Source: an uncultured Lachnospiraceae bacterium
Lineage (GTDB): Bacteria; Bacillota; Clostridia; Lachnospirales; Lachnospiraceae
DNA: 64,000 nt
NCBI GenBank assembly: GCA_910588875.1
Contig: CAJURT010000010.1
Span: 15,928 to 79,927 of the forward strand
Reading direction: 5' to 3'
Positions 1-7,639 of the stretch are shown here, piece after piece. The position numbers were made by a program, and so were the translations under genes. The notes under the pieces are model-generated. The model did no database searches. It was not told where the DNA came from and worked only from the letters and a program-made list of their open reading frames with translations. The number at the start of each line of letters is the position of its first letter. Within the stretch, counting starts at the first letter, position 1.

Positions 1-1
1 T

Positions 2-649
2 ACCGGCGGGGCAGGCAAGATGACCTTCCAGATCGGCCCGAGTGCAGCCGAGACGATCACCGTGAACAGCCAGGCGATGACAGCCAGCGGTATCCAGGCT
101 GCTATTTTCCAGGATGCTGTTGACAGAGGTGTTCAGACTTATAAAGTAGGCAGTAAGAATACGATTGATATATCTTCTTACGGCGAGAATGACTTTATTG
201 ATGAAAAGGGCGGAATTGGTGAAAAATTTGAAGAGATTCTGAAGGTTGGGGATAACACCGGTACAAAGTCAGATGTAGCATTACAGACACCGGCAGGCAA
301 AGCGCTGAGCAAAGCGAAAGCAGCGTCTGCCATGCTGCCGAGCATGAACATCTCCGGCACCAGCACCGTTGTGGCTAATGCGGCTATCGACACGATCAAC
401 GCTGCAATCAATGCGGTATCCAGCTACCGTGCAAAACTTGGTGCAGCCCAGAACAGGCTTGAGCACACCGTGAACAACCTGAAGGTTACTTCCGAGAACA
501 TCACCTCTGCAGAGAGCCGTATCCGTGACACGGACATGGCAGATGAGATTACTGCATTCACGAAGAACAACATTCTTCTGCAGGCATCCCAGTCCATGCT
601 GGCACAGTCCAACTCCGTGCCGCAGAGCATCTTGAGCCTGCTGCAGTAA
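2..649 (+). CDS. Flagellin, C-terminal part (5' end outside window)
   Basis: This is the distal part of a flagellin, the filament subunit exported by the flagellar type III apparatus. The reading frame is open from base 2, and the first internal ATG at 20 is not the real start because the same stretch lies inside the complete flagellin downstream. The visible part holds the end of the D1 region, a variable centre (about 116-335) and the conserved C-terminal D1/D0 helices ending in SILSLLQ. Outside the centre it is almost base-for-base identical to the second gene, including the 3' hairpin, so the two are recent tandem duplicates or are kept alike by gene conversion. The conserved N-terminus is not in the window. 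Confidence 0.95.
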   Translation, partial: TGGAGKMTFQIGPSAAETITVNSQAMTASGIQAAIFQDAVDRGVQTYKVGSKNTIDISSYGENDFIDEKGGIGEKFEEILKVGDNTGTKSDVALQTPAGKALSKAKAASAMLPSMNISGTSTVVANAAIDTINAAINAVSSYRAKLGAAQNRLEHTVNNLKVTSENITSAESRIRDTDMADEITAFTKNNILLQASQSMLAQSNSVPQSILSLLQ

Positions 650-708
650 TCGGATTTTAGATCTTATCTGGGTTTAAAAGCGTATTAAAATGAAAAGATA
701 GAACCGGG

Positions 709-751
709 ACACCCCGGCAGGAGGCGCTATGGGCGTTTCCTGCCGGGGTGT
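709..751 (+). terminator. 3' hairpin of first flagellin gene
   Basis: A 14-bp GC-rich stem (ACACCCCGGCAGGA with its exact complement) closes on a loop of about 15 bases, followed by only three T's. It is placed 60 bases after the flagellin stop and is probably a terminator or a 3' stabilising hairpin. Confidence 0.75.
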
Positions 752-806
752 TTGGCAGTCAGGGTCAGCAGCATTTTTATGACCTGCTAAAAAATAAAAT
801 ATATTG

Positions 807-833
807 TTAACTTTTTCCCTAGTCTGCCGATAT
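807..833 (+). promoter_or_regulatory. Sigma-28 (SigD/FliA) type promoter of second flagellin
   Basis: TTAA at 807-810 and GCCGATAT at 826-833 are separated by exactly 15 bases. This matches the flagellar sigma-28 consensus (TAAA-N15-GCCGATAA). Transcription would start near 840, giving a leader of about 145 bases. No sigma-A boxes compete here. Confidence 0.85.
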
Positions 834-986
834 AGGAAATGTAAGGCAAAGTGAATATATCAATAGAGATGAAGCTTCATAAAAGCTTTACGCAACCCTC
901 CAGTACATGGATCCGGACCGGGGGGGGGGTAGAACAAGGAAGTCCTGCCCCGAAAGGTTTCAGAAAACAACAAGGAGGGAATATTT
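834..986 (+). other. Flagellin 5' leader with a G10 tract
   Basis: The leader between the sigma-28 promoter and the flagellin ATG carries ten consecutive G's at 920-929, preceded by CCGGACC, with a C-rich stretch (TGCCCC) about 20 bases later that could pair with it. The ribosome site AAGGAGGG is at 972-979. A translated frame runs through the leader but lacks a ribosome site and is not called as a gene. Confidence 0.6.
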
Positions 987-2039
987 ATGATTATTCAACA
1001 CAACATAGCGGCAATCAACTCCTACAGAAACTTAGGCGTGAACCAGAGCGGCCTGAACAAGAACTTGGAGAAACTGTCATCCGGTTACAAGATCAACCGT
1101 GCCGGTGACGACGCAGCAGGCCTGGCGATTTCCGAGAGCATGAGATCGCAGATCAACGGCCTGAACCAGGCAGCAAAGAACGCACAGGATGCTATCGGTC
1201 TGATCCAGACGGCAGAAGGTGCGCTGACCGAGGTTCACTCCATGCTGCAGCGTCTTACCACCCTGGCATCCCAGTCTGCAAACGGCACCTACAATACCGT
1301 GGCAAGGGGCAACCTGCAGAGCGAGGTTGAGGAACTGTTAAAGGAAATCGACCGTATCGCGAACAACACCGACTTCAACGGCATTAAGCCCCTGGCAGCT
1401 ACCGGCGGGGCAGGCAAGATGACCTTCCAGATCGGCCCGAGTGCAGCCGAGACGATCACCGTGAACAGCCAGGCGATGACAGCCAGCGGTATCCAGGCTG
1501 CTATTTGGGGAGATGTAGTAGACAGAGGTGTTGGAGCAAGCTACAAGGTTGGTAATAATGATTTTGCATTAACCGGAGCCAAGAAAACGGACTATATCAA
1601 AGATGACGGAACCATTGGCGATAGTTATGTAGATGATATAGAAGAAGCCGCAGCTGCTACTTCAAAACTCAAAACTCCGGCAGGTAAAGAGTTGAATAGC
1701 GGAGCAAAAGTGGCATCTGCCCTGCTGCCGAGCATGAACATTTCCGGCACCAGCACCGTTGTTGCGAATGCGGCTATCGATACCATCAATGATGCAATCA
1801 ATGCCGTTTCCAGCTACCGTGCAAAACTCGGTGCAGCCCAGAACAGGCTTGAGCACACCGTGAACAACCTGAAGGTTACTTCCGAGAACATCACCTCTGC
1901 AGAGAGCCGTATCCGTGACACGGACATGGCAGATGAGATTACTGCATTCACGAAGAACAACATTCTTCTGCAGGCATCCCAGTCCATGCTGGCACAGTCC
2001 AACTCCGTGCCGCAGAGCATCTTGAGCCTGCTGCAGTAA
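987..2039 (+). CDS. Flagellin (complete)
   Basis: This encodes a 350-residue flagellin. Residues 1-140 are the conserved N-terminal D0/D1 helices (MIIQHNIAAINSYRNL at the start), about 175-250 form a short variable centre, and 255-350 are the conserved C-terminal D1/D0 helices ending SILSLLQ. The length is short for the family, consistent with a filament lacking large outer domains. ATG at 987 follows AAGGAGGG with 7-8 bases spacing. In the D1 segment recognised by TLR5, the usual QRxREL reads QRLTTL here, so the RE pair is replaced by TT. Regulation by sigma-28 is supported by the promoter at 807-833. It may be selectively exchanged with the upstream copy in its centre. Confidence 0.97.
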   Translation: MIIQHNIAAINSYRNLGVNQSGLNKNLEKLSSGYKINRAGDDAAGLAISESMRSQINGLNQAAKNAQDAIGLIQTAEGALTEVHSMLQRLTTLASQSANGTYNTVARGNLQSEVEELLKEIDRIANNTDFNGIKPLAATGGAGKMTFQIGPSAAETITVNSQAMTASGIQAAIWGDVVDRGVGASYKVGNNDFALTGAKKTDYIKDDGTIGDSYVDDIEEAAAATSKLKTPAGKELNSGAKVASALLPSMNISGTSTVVANAAIDTINDAINAVSSYRAKLGAAQNRLEHTVNNLKVTSENITSAESRIRDTDMADEITAFTKNNILLQASQSMLAQSNSVPQSILSLLQ

Positions 2040-2098
2040 TCGGATTTTAGATCTTATCTGGGTTTAAAAGCGTATTAAAATGAAAAGATAGAACCGGG

Positions 2099-2141
2099 AC
2101 ACCCCGGCAGGAGGCGCTATGGGCGTTTCCTGCCGGGGTGT
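2099..2141 (+). terminator. 3' hairpin of second flagellin gene (duplicate)
   Basis: The same 14-bp stem as at 709-751 occurs the same distance after the stop, but here it is followed by TCCTGAT rather than T's. Homology to the first copy ends exactly at the hairpin, marking the duplication edge. Without a T-run it may act as an mRNA-stabilising hairpin. Confidence 0.65.
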
Positions 2142-2142
2142 C

Positions 2143-2262
2143 CTGATCCATAGGGCATTTCGTTCCCAAGCCCTCCGTGGAAGATAAGTGCAGGTTACCA
2201 TTGTCCGCTGAGGTTATAATCTGGAGATTCCTGATAGGGCCGCCCTTTGCGGGAGGTTTTCG
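2143..2262 (-). pseudogene. Possible relic of a histidine-kinase ATPase C-terminus
   Basis: Read on the minus strand, this stretch gives a peptide with G-x-I-x-NLQII followed by NGNLHLSSTEGLGT, which resembles the G2 box and tail of the HATPase_c domain of sensor kinases. No upstream kinase body, start or ribosome site is present in frame. It could be chance, or a decayed fragment trapped between the flagellin duplication and the response regulator. Confidence 0.25.
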
Positions 2263-2291
2263 TAAATGATTCCACAAAATAAAAAATAGAA

Positions 2292-2320
2292 TTGAGATAT
2301 ACGGGAGAAGTGTGTATAAT
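2292..2320 (+). promoter_or_regulatory. Sigma-A promoter of response regulator gene
   Basis: TTGAGA at 2292-2297 and TATAAT at 2315-2320 have a 17-base spacer. Transcription would begin near 2327, about 108 bases before the chosen ATG. Confidence 0.75.
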
Positions 2321-2434
2321 AAAACAGGAAAATGCTCCGGAAGCAGACGGTATCTTTGGTATAACCTGACGGGGCAAAACAGCCAGGTTTGGTTATCGGT
2401 TGCGGTACAATAGAAAGATAAGGTGGGCATAACA

Positions 2435-2821
2435 ATGGGAATCAGGGTTGTGGCGGTGGACAATGCGCCGGAACTGTTGGAGAAGATAAAAGGGATTTTC
2501 CGGAATATGGGACAGGTGGAACTGGTGGGCTGTTTTGAGGAAGCGGTGGCAGTGGTAGATTTTGTACGGGAAAACCAGGTGGATATGGTATTTACGGACA
2601 TTGTGATGCCGGATATCAGCGGGATCAGCTTAGCGTCCGCGCTGCACCGCCTGCCGGATCCCCCTGCCGTAGTCATGATGTCGAGCATACCCGGCTTCTC
2701 CTTGGAGGCGTGGAAGATCCAGGCATTTGGATTTATTGAGAAGCCCTATACCAGGATGGATGTGGCGAGGATGGTTGAAAAATATAAAAAGGAACGGGAA
2801 AATCCGGGGGAGATTCGTTAG
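2435..2821 (+). CDS. Single-domain response regulator (REC only)
   Basis: This 128-residue protein is a stand-alone receiver domain of the CheY type, with no output domain. Asp9 is in the acidic pocket, Asp55 (FTDIVMPD) is the expected phosphate acceptor, and Lys103 (IEKPY) is the conserved lysine. I chose ATG at 2435 because AAGGTGG lies 8 bases upstream; a GTG at 2423 would add four residues. It sits between flagellins and a flavodiiron gene under its own sigma-A promoter, so a chemotaxis role is possible but unproven: it could serve any two-component relay. The SSIPG segment before helix 4 is not typical of CheY, so no symbol is given. Confidence 0.85.
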   Translation: MGIRVVAVDNAPELLEKIKGIFRNMGQVELVGCFEEAVAVVDFVRENQVDMVFTDIVMPDISGISLASALHRLPDPPAVVMMSSIPGFSLEAWKIQAFGFIEKPYTRMDVARMVEKYKKERENPGEIR

Positions 2822-2897
2822 GATTACCAATAGAAAACCATAGGACGGTATGATAAAATGGACGGAAAATGGTTATTGTAAAGACAGGAGGAACAGA

Positions 2898-4073
2898 ATG
2901 AACGATACACATATTTCCGATTCCGTTTTATATATCGGTGTGAATGACAGGACATTGGATCTGTTTGAGAGCCAGTATGTGGTTCCGAACGGGGTGAGTT
3001 ATAATTCTTATGTGATATTGGACGAGAAGGTAGCAGTATTAGACACGGTGGATGCGCGGGCATCGGAGCAGTGGTTTGCCAATCTGGAGCAGGCGCTGGC
3101 CGGGGAGCCGGTGGATTATCTGGTGGTTTCCCATATGGAACCGGACCATGCGGCGAATGTGGAGCGTTTTGCCAGGCAGCACCCGGAGGCCGTGCTGGTA
3201 GGAAATGCCAAGACGTTTGGGATGATTGCCCAGTTTTTTGATTTGGACCTGGAGGGAAGGAAGTTGGAGGTCAAGGAGGGCGATACCCTGGATCTGGGGC
3301 AGCATGTCCTGCAGTTTTTTATGGCTCCTATGGTTCATTGGCCGGAGGTGATGGTGGCCTATGAGCAGACAGAGAAGATCCTGTTCTCGGCCGATGGTTT
3401 TGGCAAGTTCGGCGCGCTGGATGCGGAGGAAGGATGGGATGAGGAGGCAGCCCGGTACTATCTGAATATAGTGGGGAAATATGGCGTGCAGGTGCAGGGG
3501 CTGCTGAGGAAAGCAGAGAAGCTGGATATCCGTATGATCTGCCCGTTGCATGGGCCGATCCTGCGGGACAACTTAGGGCACTACCTGGAGAAATACCAGA
3601 TTTGGAGCACCTATCAGCCGGAGCAGAAGGGCGTGCTGATAGCCTATGCTTCCATCCACGGCAATACGGCTAAGGCAGCGCAGCTGCTGGCAGAGTATCT
3701 GGGGGAACTGGGAGAGGAGCATGTGGAACTGATGGATCTGTCGAGGGAAGATCTGTCACTGGCTGTCCGGAAGGCCTTTTATTATGACCGGATGGTGGTG
3801 GCGGCAGCGACATATGACGGCGGGGTGTTCCCTTGCATGGAAGAATTTTTACAGCACATCCGTTCTAAGAACTACCAGAAGAGAACCGTGGGGATCCTGG
3901 AAAACGGAAGCTGGGCACCGATGGCCGGGAAGGTGATGAGGGGGCTTTTAGAAGGGATGAAGGATGTGAGGATCCTGGAGCCGGTGGTGACGGTGAAGTC
4001 GGCAGTGAAGGAGGAAAACCGGGCTGCCATGAAAGAATTGGCTCAAAGCTGTGTGGATTCGGCCGCAAGATAA
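2898..4073 (+). CDS. FprA-family flavodiiron protein (A-type flavoprotein)
   Basis: This 391-residue cytosolic protein has an N-terminal metallo-beta-lactamase-like diiron domain and a C-terminal flavodoxin domain (about 250-390, AYASIHGNT is the FMN phosphate loop). The iron ligands are all visible: His79, Glu81, Asp83 (SHMEPDH), His147, Asp166 and His218. Enzymes of this family reduce O2 to water and/or NO to N2O, protecting anaerobes. ATG at 2898 follows AGGAGG by 6 bases; an upstream ATG at 2850 lacks a ribosome site. Length and domain order are normal. No rubredoxin is fused, so electrons must come from a separate partner. It ends at a strong hairpin terminator. Confidence 0.95.
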   Translation: MNDTHISDSVLYIGVNDRTLDLFESQYVVPNGVSYNSYVILDEKVAVLDTVDARASEQWFANLEQALAGEPVDYLVVSHMEPDHAANVERFARQHPEAVLVGNAKTFGMIAQFFDLDLEGRKLEVKEGDTLDLGQHVLQFFMAPMVHWPEVMVAYEQTEKILFSADGFGKFGALDAEEGWDEEAARYYLNIVGKYGVQVQGLLRKAEKLDIRMICPLHGPILRDNLGHYLEKYQIWSTYQPEQKGVLIAYASIHGNTAKAAQLLAEYLGELGEEHVELMDLSREDLSLAVRKAFYYDRMVVAAATYDGGVFPCMEEFLQHIRSKNYQKRTVGILENGSWAPMAGKVMRGLLEGMKDVRILEPVVTVKSAVKEENRAAMKELAQSCVDSAAR

Positions 4074-4080
4074 AGAAAAT

Positions 4081-4123
4081 AAGGCATTCTCCCCAAACGG
4101 GCATAGTTTTGGGGGAATGCCTT
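4081..4123. terminator. Bidirectional terminator
   Basis: AAGGCATTCTCCCCAAA pairs with TTTGGGGGAATGCCTT around a loop of about 10 bases. It sits between the convergent flavodiiron gene and the minus-strand c-di-AMP receptor gene and can serve both. Confidence 0.85.
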
Positions 4124-4148
4124 GTCTGCTAACGGCAGTATCATTCCA

Positions 4149-4484
4149 TTAAAATTTCTCGTAACGTTCTACATCTGTAACAAAAATCGTGGCGCCGCCC
4201 AGTTCTACGGACACGGGCATCATCACATATCCGGCGGAGATGGAGCCGATATTCGGCGCAGGGATATCACAGGTGATCTTTTGCCGTTTTCCACAGGTCT
4301 CGCGTATCAGATTGATGGCATGGTCAACCTGTTCTTCATCTGTACCAATCATCAAGGTTGCATTCCCTTTTTTCAAGAAACCGCCGGTGGTAGCCAGCCG
4401 GGTCACGCTGAAGTGATGGTCCGTAAGCACGTCTGTCACGCGGTTTCCGTCATCGGAACTTACAATTGCGTATATAATTTTCAT
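4149..4484 (-). CDS. darA: Cyclic-di-AMP receptor, DarA/PstA family (PII-like)
   Basis: This 111-residue protein matches the DUF970 group of PII-like trimers that bind cyclic di-AMP in Firmicutes: it opens with MKIIYAIVSSDD, has the VTRLATTGGFLKKGNATLMIG-type core read across residues 25-47, and the FVTDVERYEKF end. I placed the start at ATG 4482-4484 on the minus strand because GGAGG lies 7 bases upstream; longer starts lack a ribosome site. The downstream partner of DarA proteins is not settled. It is a single-gene unit with its own promoter. In many relatives it sits next to tmk/holB; here it does not. Confidence 0.9.
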   Translation of the reverse strand: MKIIYAIVSSDDGNRVTDVLTDHHFSVTRLATTGGFLKKGNATLMIGTDEEQVDHAINLIRETCGKRQKITCDIPAPNIGSISAGYVMMPVSVELGGATIFVTDVERYEKF

Positions 4485-4518
4485 AACAACACCTCCGTCT
4501 CTGAAAAAATCTGATTTT

Positions 4519-4547
4519 ATTTTATCACAAATCCTGTTTGGTGTAAA
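4519..4547 (-). promoter_or_regulatory. Promoter of darA
   Basis: On the minus strand TTTACA (4542-4547) and TAAAAT (4519-4524) are separated by 17 bases, with an extended TGA just before the -10. Confidence 0.7.
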
Positions 4548-4634
4548 TGAGGAAATCCAAAGCAAAATATCAGCAAGACATTTCGGGACATTTCAGTTGC
4601 CAGGAAAAAATAGTACTAAAATTGTGGGAACCAT

Positions 4635-4642
4635 GATATAAT
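4635..4642 (+). promoter_or_regulatory. Extended -10 promoter upstream of dgt
   Basis: TGATATAAT contains a perfect TATAAT (4637-4642) with the TGN extension; no good -35 box is seen 17 bases upstream. It would drive the dgt-dnaG-rpoD operon with a leader of about 170 bases in which I see nothing else. Confidence 0.5.
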
Positions 4643-4816
4643 AAACATAAACGAGAAAATATGCCTTGGGCTGAAACCGGGAAGAACAAACAGCAAGGAG
4701 TTAGGAAAGCAGGACAAGCAGAGAAAGAATAAGGCCAAGCAAAGAGCAGAGCCCAAAAGGACAGAAAGAAAGTGCTGGGCACCGGGGATACAAAAGGCTG
4801 CAAAGGGGGAAGGCAG

Positions 4817-5824
4817 ATGACGATCAGAGAAGCACAGGAGGCATGGGAGGCGAAGTATCTAAGCCCTTATGCCTCTTTGAGCAGGGAGACGAAAGGCAGG
4901 GACGAGCCGGAAGAACTGTGCGATATCCGTCCGGAGTACCAGCGGGACCGGGACCGGATCCTGCACTGTAAGGCATTTCGGCGCTTAAAGCATAAGACCC
5001 AGGTGTTCCTGGCTCCGGAGGGAGACCACTACCGGACACGGCTGACGCATACCTTGGAGGTGGCGCAGATTGCCAGGACAGTTGCCCGTGCATTGCGGAT
5101 GAATGAGAACCTCACAGAGGCGATTGCCCTTGGGCATGATTTAGGGCATACCCCTTTTGGCCATTCCGGAGAACGTATCTTAGACGAACTGTGCCCGGAC
5201 GGATTTGCCCATTACCGCCAGAGCGTGCGGGTGGTGGAATTGCTGGAAAAGGACGGCAAGGGCTTGAACCTCACCAAAGAGGTGCGGGACGGGATCCTCA
5301 ACCACAGGACAAGCGGCAGCCCGTCTACCTTAGAGGGGCGCATCGTGCGCCTTTCTGATAAGATTGCCTACATAAACCATGATATTGATGATGCGATACG
5401 TGGGAAGATATTCCGGGAAGCAGACATCCCGCAGCAATATACGGATCTCTTGGGGCACAGTGTGCGGGAACGGCTCAATACCATGATCCATGATATCATC
5501 GAGAGCAGCATGGACAGGCCGGAGATCTGCATGTCACCGGGAATGCAGGAGGCCATGCAGGGGCTGAGGTCCTGGTTGTTTGAACATATGTACCTGAATG
5601 AGATACCTAAGGCAGAAGAAAAGAAGGCGCAGCAGCTGATTGCGTCCCTGTACCAGTATTATTTAAGCCATGCGGAACAGATGCCGGAGGAATACCGGAT
5701 GTTGATGGAGCAGCAGGGGGAAAAGAAGGAACGGGTGGTCTGCGATTACATTGCAGGCATGAGCGACAGCTATGCCATCTATAAATTTGAAGAACTGTTT
5801 GTGCCGCAAGCGTGGAAAGTATAG
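4817..5824 (+). CDS. dgt: dGTPase-like HD-domain triphosphohydrolase
   Basis: This 335-residue protein belongs to the dNTP triphosphohydrolase family that hydrolyses dGTP to deoxyguanosine and triphosphate. The HD metal site is visible as His78 (LTHTLE), His107-Asp108 (LGHDLGHTPFGH) and a later Asp near residue 190 (LSDKIAYINHD). ATG at 4817 follows AAGGGGGAAGG closely; an upstream ATG at 4772 has no ribosome site. The end lies 30 bases before dnaG, and dgt-dnaG-rpoD is a conserved order in Clostridia, linking nucleotide pool control with replication priming and the vegetative sigma factor. Substrate range cannot be told from sequence. Confidence 0.93.
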   Translation: MTIREAQEAWEAKYLSPYASLSRETKGRDEPEELCDIRPEYQRDRDRILHCKAFRRLKHKTQVFLAPEGDHYRTRLTHTLEVAQIARTVARALRMNENLTEAIALGHDLGHTPFGHSGERILDELCPDGFAHYRQSVRVVELLEKDGKGLNLTKEVRDGILNHRTSGSPSTLEGRIVRLSDKIAYINHDIDDAIRGKIFREADIPQQYTDLLGHSVRERLNTMIHDIIESSMDRPEICMSPGMQEAMQGLRSWLFEHMYLNEIPKAEEKKAQQLIASLYQYYLSHAEQMPEEYRMLMEQQGEKKERVVCDYIAGMSDSYAIYKFEELFVPQAWKV

Positions 5825-5854
5825 GCGAAGGAAAAGAGGGGAAAGGAGCATTCC

Positions 5855-7624
5855 ATGTATTATCCGGAAGAAACCATCGAGGAAGTGAGAGAAAGAAATG
5901 ATATTGTGGATGTGATTTCGGGATATGTGAAGCTGCAGAAAAAGGGCAGTAATTATTTTGGGCTCTGCCCTTTCCACAATGAGAAATCCCCTTCTTTTTC
6001 GGTGTCGCCTCAGAAACAGATGTATTATTGTTTTGGCTGCGGGGCGGGGGGGAATGTGATCACGTTTGTGATGGAATATGAAAATTATTCTTTTCAGGAA
6101 GCGCTGAAAATGCTGGCGGACCGGGCGGGGGTGAAGCTGCCGGAGGCAGAATATTCCAAGGAGGAGCGGGACCGGGCGGACAAGCGGTCGGCGCTTTTGG
6201 AGGTGAATAAGCTGGCGGCGAATTATTTCTATTATCAGCTTCGCCAGCCCCAGGGAAAGGCCGGCTATGAATATTTCAGGCGGAGGGAATTGACAGAGGA
6301 GACGATCCGCCGGTTTGGACTGGGGTATGCAAACAAGACAAGCGATGATCTGTACCGCTATTTAAAATCCAAGGGATACCAGGATGGTCTCTTGAAGGAA
6401 AGCGGGCTGGTTACCCTGGAGGAGAGGGGAAGCTATGACAAGTTCTGGAACCGGGTCATGTTCCCGATCATGGATCCCAACAGCCGGGTGATCGGCTTCG
6501 GCGGCCGGGTCATGGGGGATGGGGAGCCAAAGTATTTAAACTCCCCGGAGACATTAATCTTTGACAAGGGACGCAATCTCTATGGGCTGAATTATGCCCG
6601 TACCAGCCGGGAAAAAAGCCTGCTGGTGTGCGAGGGGTATATGGATGTGATCGCCATGCATCAGGCAGGTTTTACCAATGCGGTGGCTTCCCTGGGCACG
6701 GCCCTGACTTCCCGCCATGCGGCGCTTTTAAAGCGCTATACGGAGCAGGTGATATTGACGTATGACAGTGACGGCGCCGGGGTAAAGGCAGCGCTGCGGG
6801 CGATTCCCATTCTCAGGGAGGCCGGAGTATCAGCCCGGGTGCTGGACCTAAGGCCATATAAGGATCCGGATGAATTTATAAAGAATAAGGGAAAGGACGA
6901 ATTTAAAAAGAGGGTGGATGGGGCGCGCAACAGTTTCCTGTTTGAGATTGACGTGCTGCGCCGCGATTACCAGACAGAAGACCCGGAACAGAAGACCCGG
7001 TTTATCCATGCGGCAGCCGGGAAGCTGCTGGTGTTTGAGGAGGCTATGGAACGGGATAGCTATATCCAGGCAGTAGCGCGGGAACAGATGCTCCCCTACG
7101 AAGATTTGCGGCGGCTGGTGAACCGCCTGGGCAATATGCCCCAAACCGGGCAGGCGGCCCGGGGAAGGCAGGGGGCGGATGGCAGGGACCGGGAGAAGAA
7201 GGAGAAGGACGACGGGAACCGCCGGGCACAGAGGCTTTTGCTTACCTGGCTGATTGAGCAGCCCCAACTGTTTGCCAAAGTCAGGGATATCATTGGGGAA
7301 GAGGATTTTGTGGAGCCTCTTTACCGCAGGGTTGCAGAAATGGTGTTTGACGGTTTAAGGAGAGGGGATGTAAACCCGGCAGAGATCCTGAACCATTTCA
7401 TCAATGATGAGGAAGAGTACAAGGAAGTGGCTGCTTTGTTCCATGCACGCCTGGAGGAGGCCCTGGGGAATGAAGAACAGAAAAAGGCATTCCCGGATAT
7501 TGTATACCGGGTTAAGAAAAACAGCCTGGATTATGCCAGCCGGAATGCGTCGGATATCGGTGAACTGCAGCGCATTATCCGGGAGCAGGCAGGGCTGAGA
7601 AAGCTTTTGGCCACGATTGATTAA
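5855..7624 (+). CDS. dnaG: DNA primase
   Basis: This 589-residue protein makes RNA primers at the replication fork. The N-terminal CHC2 zinc finger has Cys38, His41, Cys59 and Cys62. The TOPRIM core carries Glu260 (CEGYMDV) and the Asp304-Ser-Asp306 pair. The C-terminal part (about 440-589) is the helicase-interaction region that binds DnaB; it is preceded by a charged, low-complexity linker (about 430-450). ATG follows AAAGGAGC. The gene is 15 bases upstream of rpoD, and the length is normal for Firmicutes. Confidence 0.98.
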   Translation: MYYPEETIEEVRERNDIVDVISGYVKLQKKGSNYFGLCPFHNEKSPSFSVSPQKQMYYCFGCGAGGNVITFVMEYENYSFQEALKMLADRAGVKLPEAEYSKEERDRADKRSALLEVNKLAANYFYYQLRQPQGKAGYEYFRRRELTEETIRRFGLGYANKTSDDLYRYLKSKGYQDGLLKESGLVTLEERGSYDKFWNRVMFPIMDPNSRVIGFGGRVMGDGEPKYLNSPETLIFDKGRNLYGLNYARTSREKSLLVCEGYMDVIAMHQAGFTNAVASLGTALTSRHAALLKRYTEQVILTYDSDGAGVKAALRAIPILREAGVSARVLDLRPYKDPDEFIKNKGKDEFKKRVDGARNSFLFEIDVLRRDYQTEDPEQKTRFIHAAAGKLLVFEEAMERDSYIQAVAREQMLPYEDLRRLVNRLGNMPQTGQAARGRQGADGRDREKKEKDDGNRRAQRLLLTWLIEQPQLFAKVRDIIGEEDFVEPLYRRVAEMVFDGLRRGDVNPAEILNHFINDEEEYKEVAALFHARLEEALGNEEQKKAFPDIVYRVKKNSLDYASRNASDIGELQRIIREQAGLRKLLATID

Positions 7625-7639
7625 GAAAGGCGGACAGAC

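Noticed and set aside
851..1108. Open frame of 85 codons across the flagellin leader and start
   Set aside because: No ribosome site, and it shares its end with the flagellin gene in another frame; the region is leader DNA with a G-tract.
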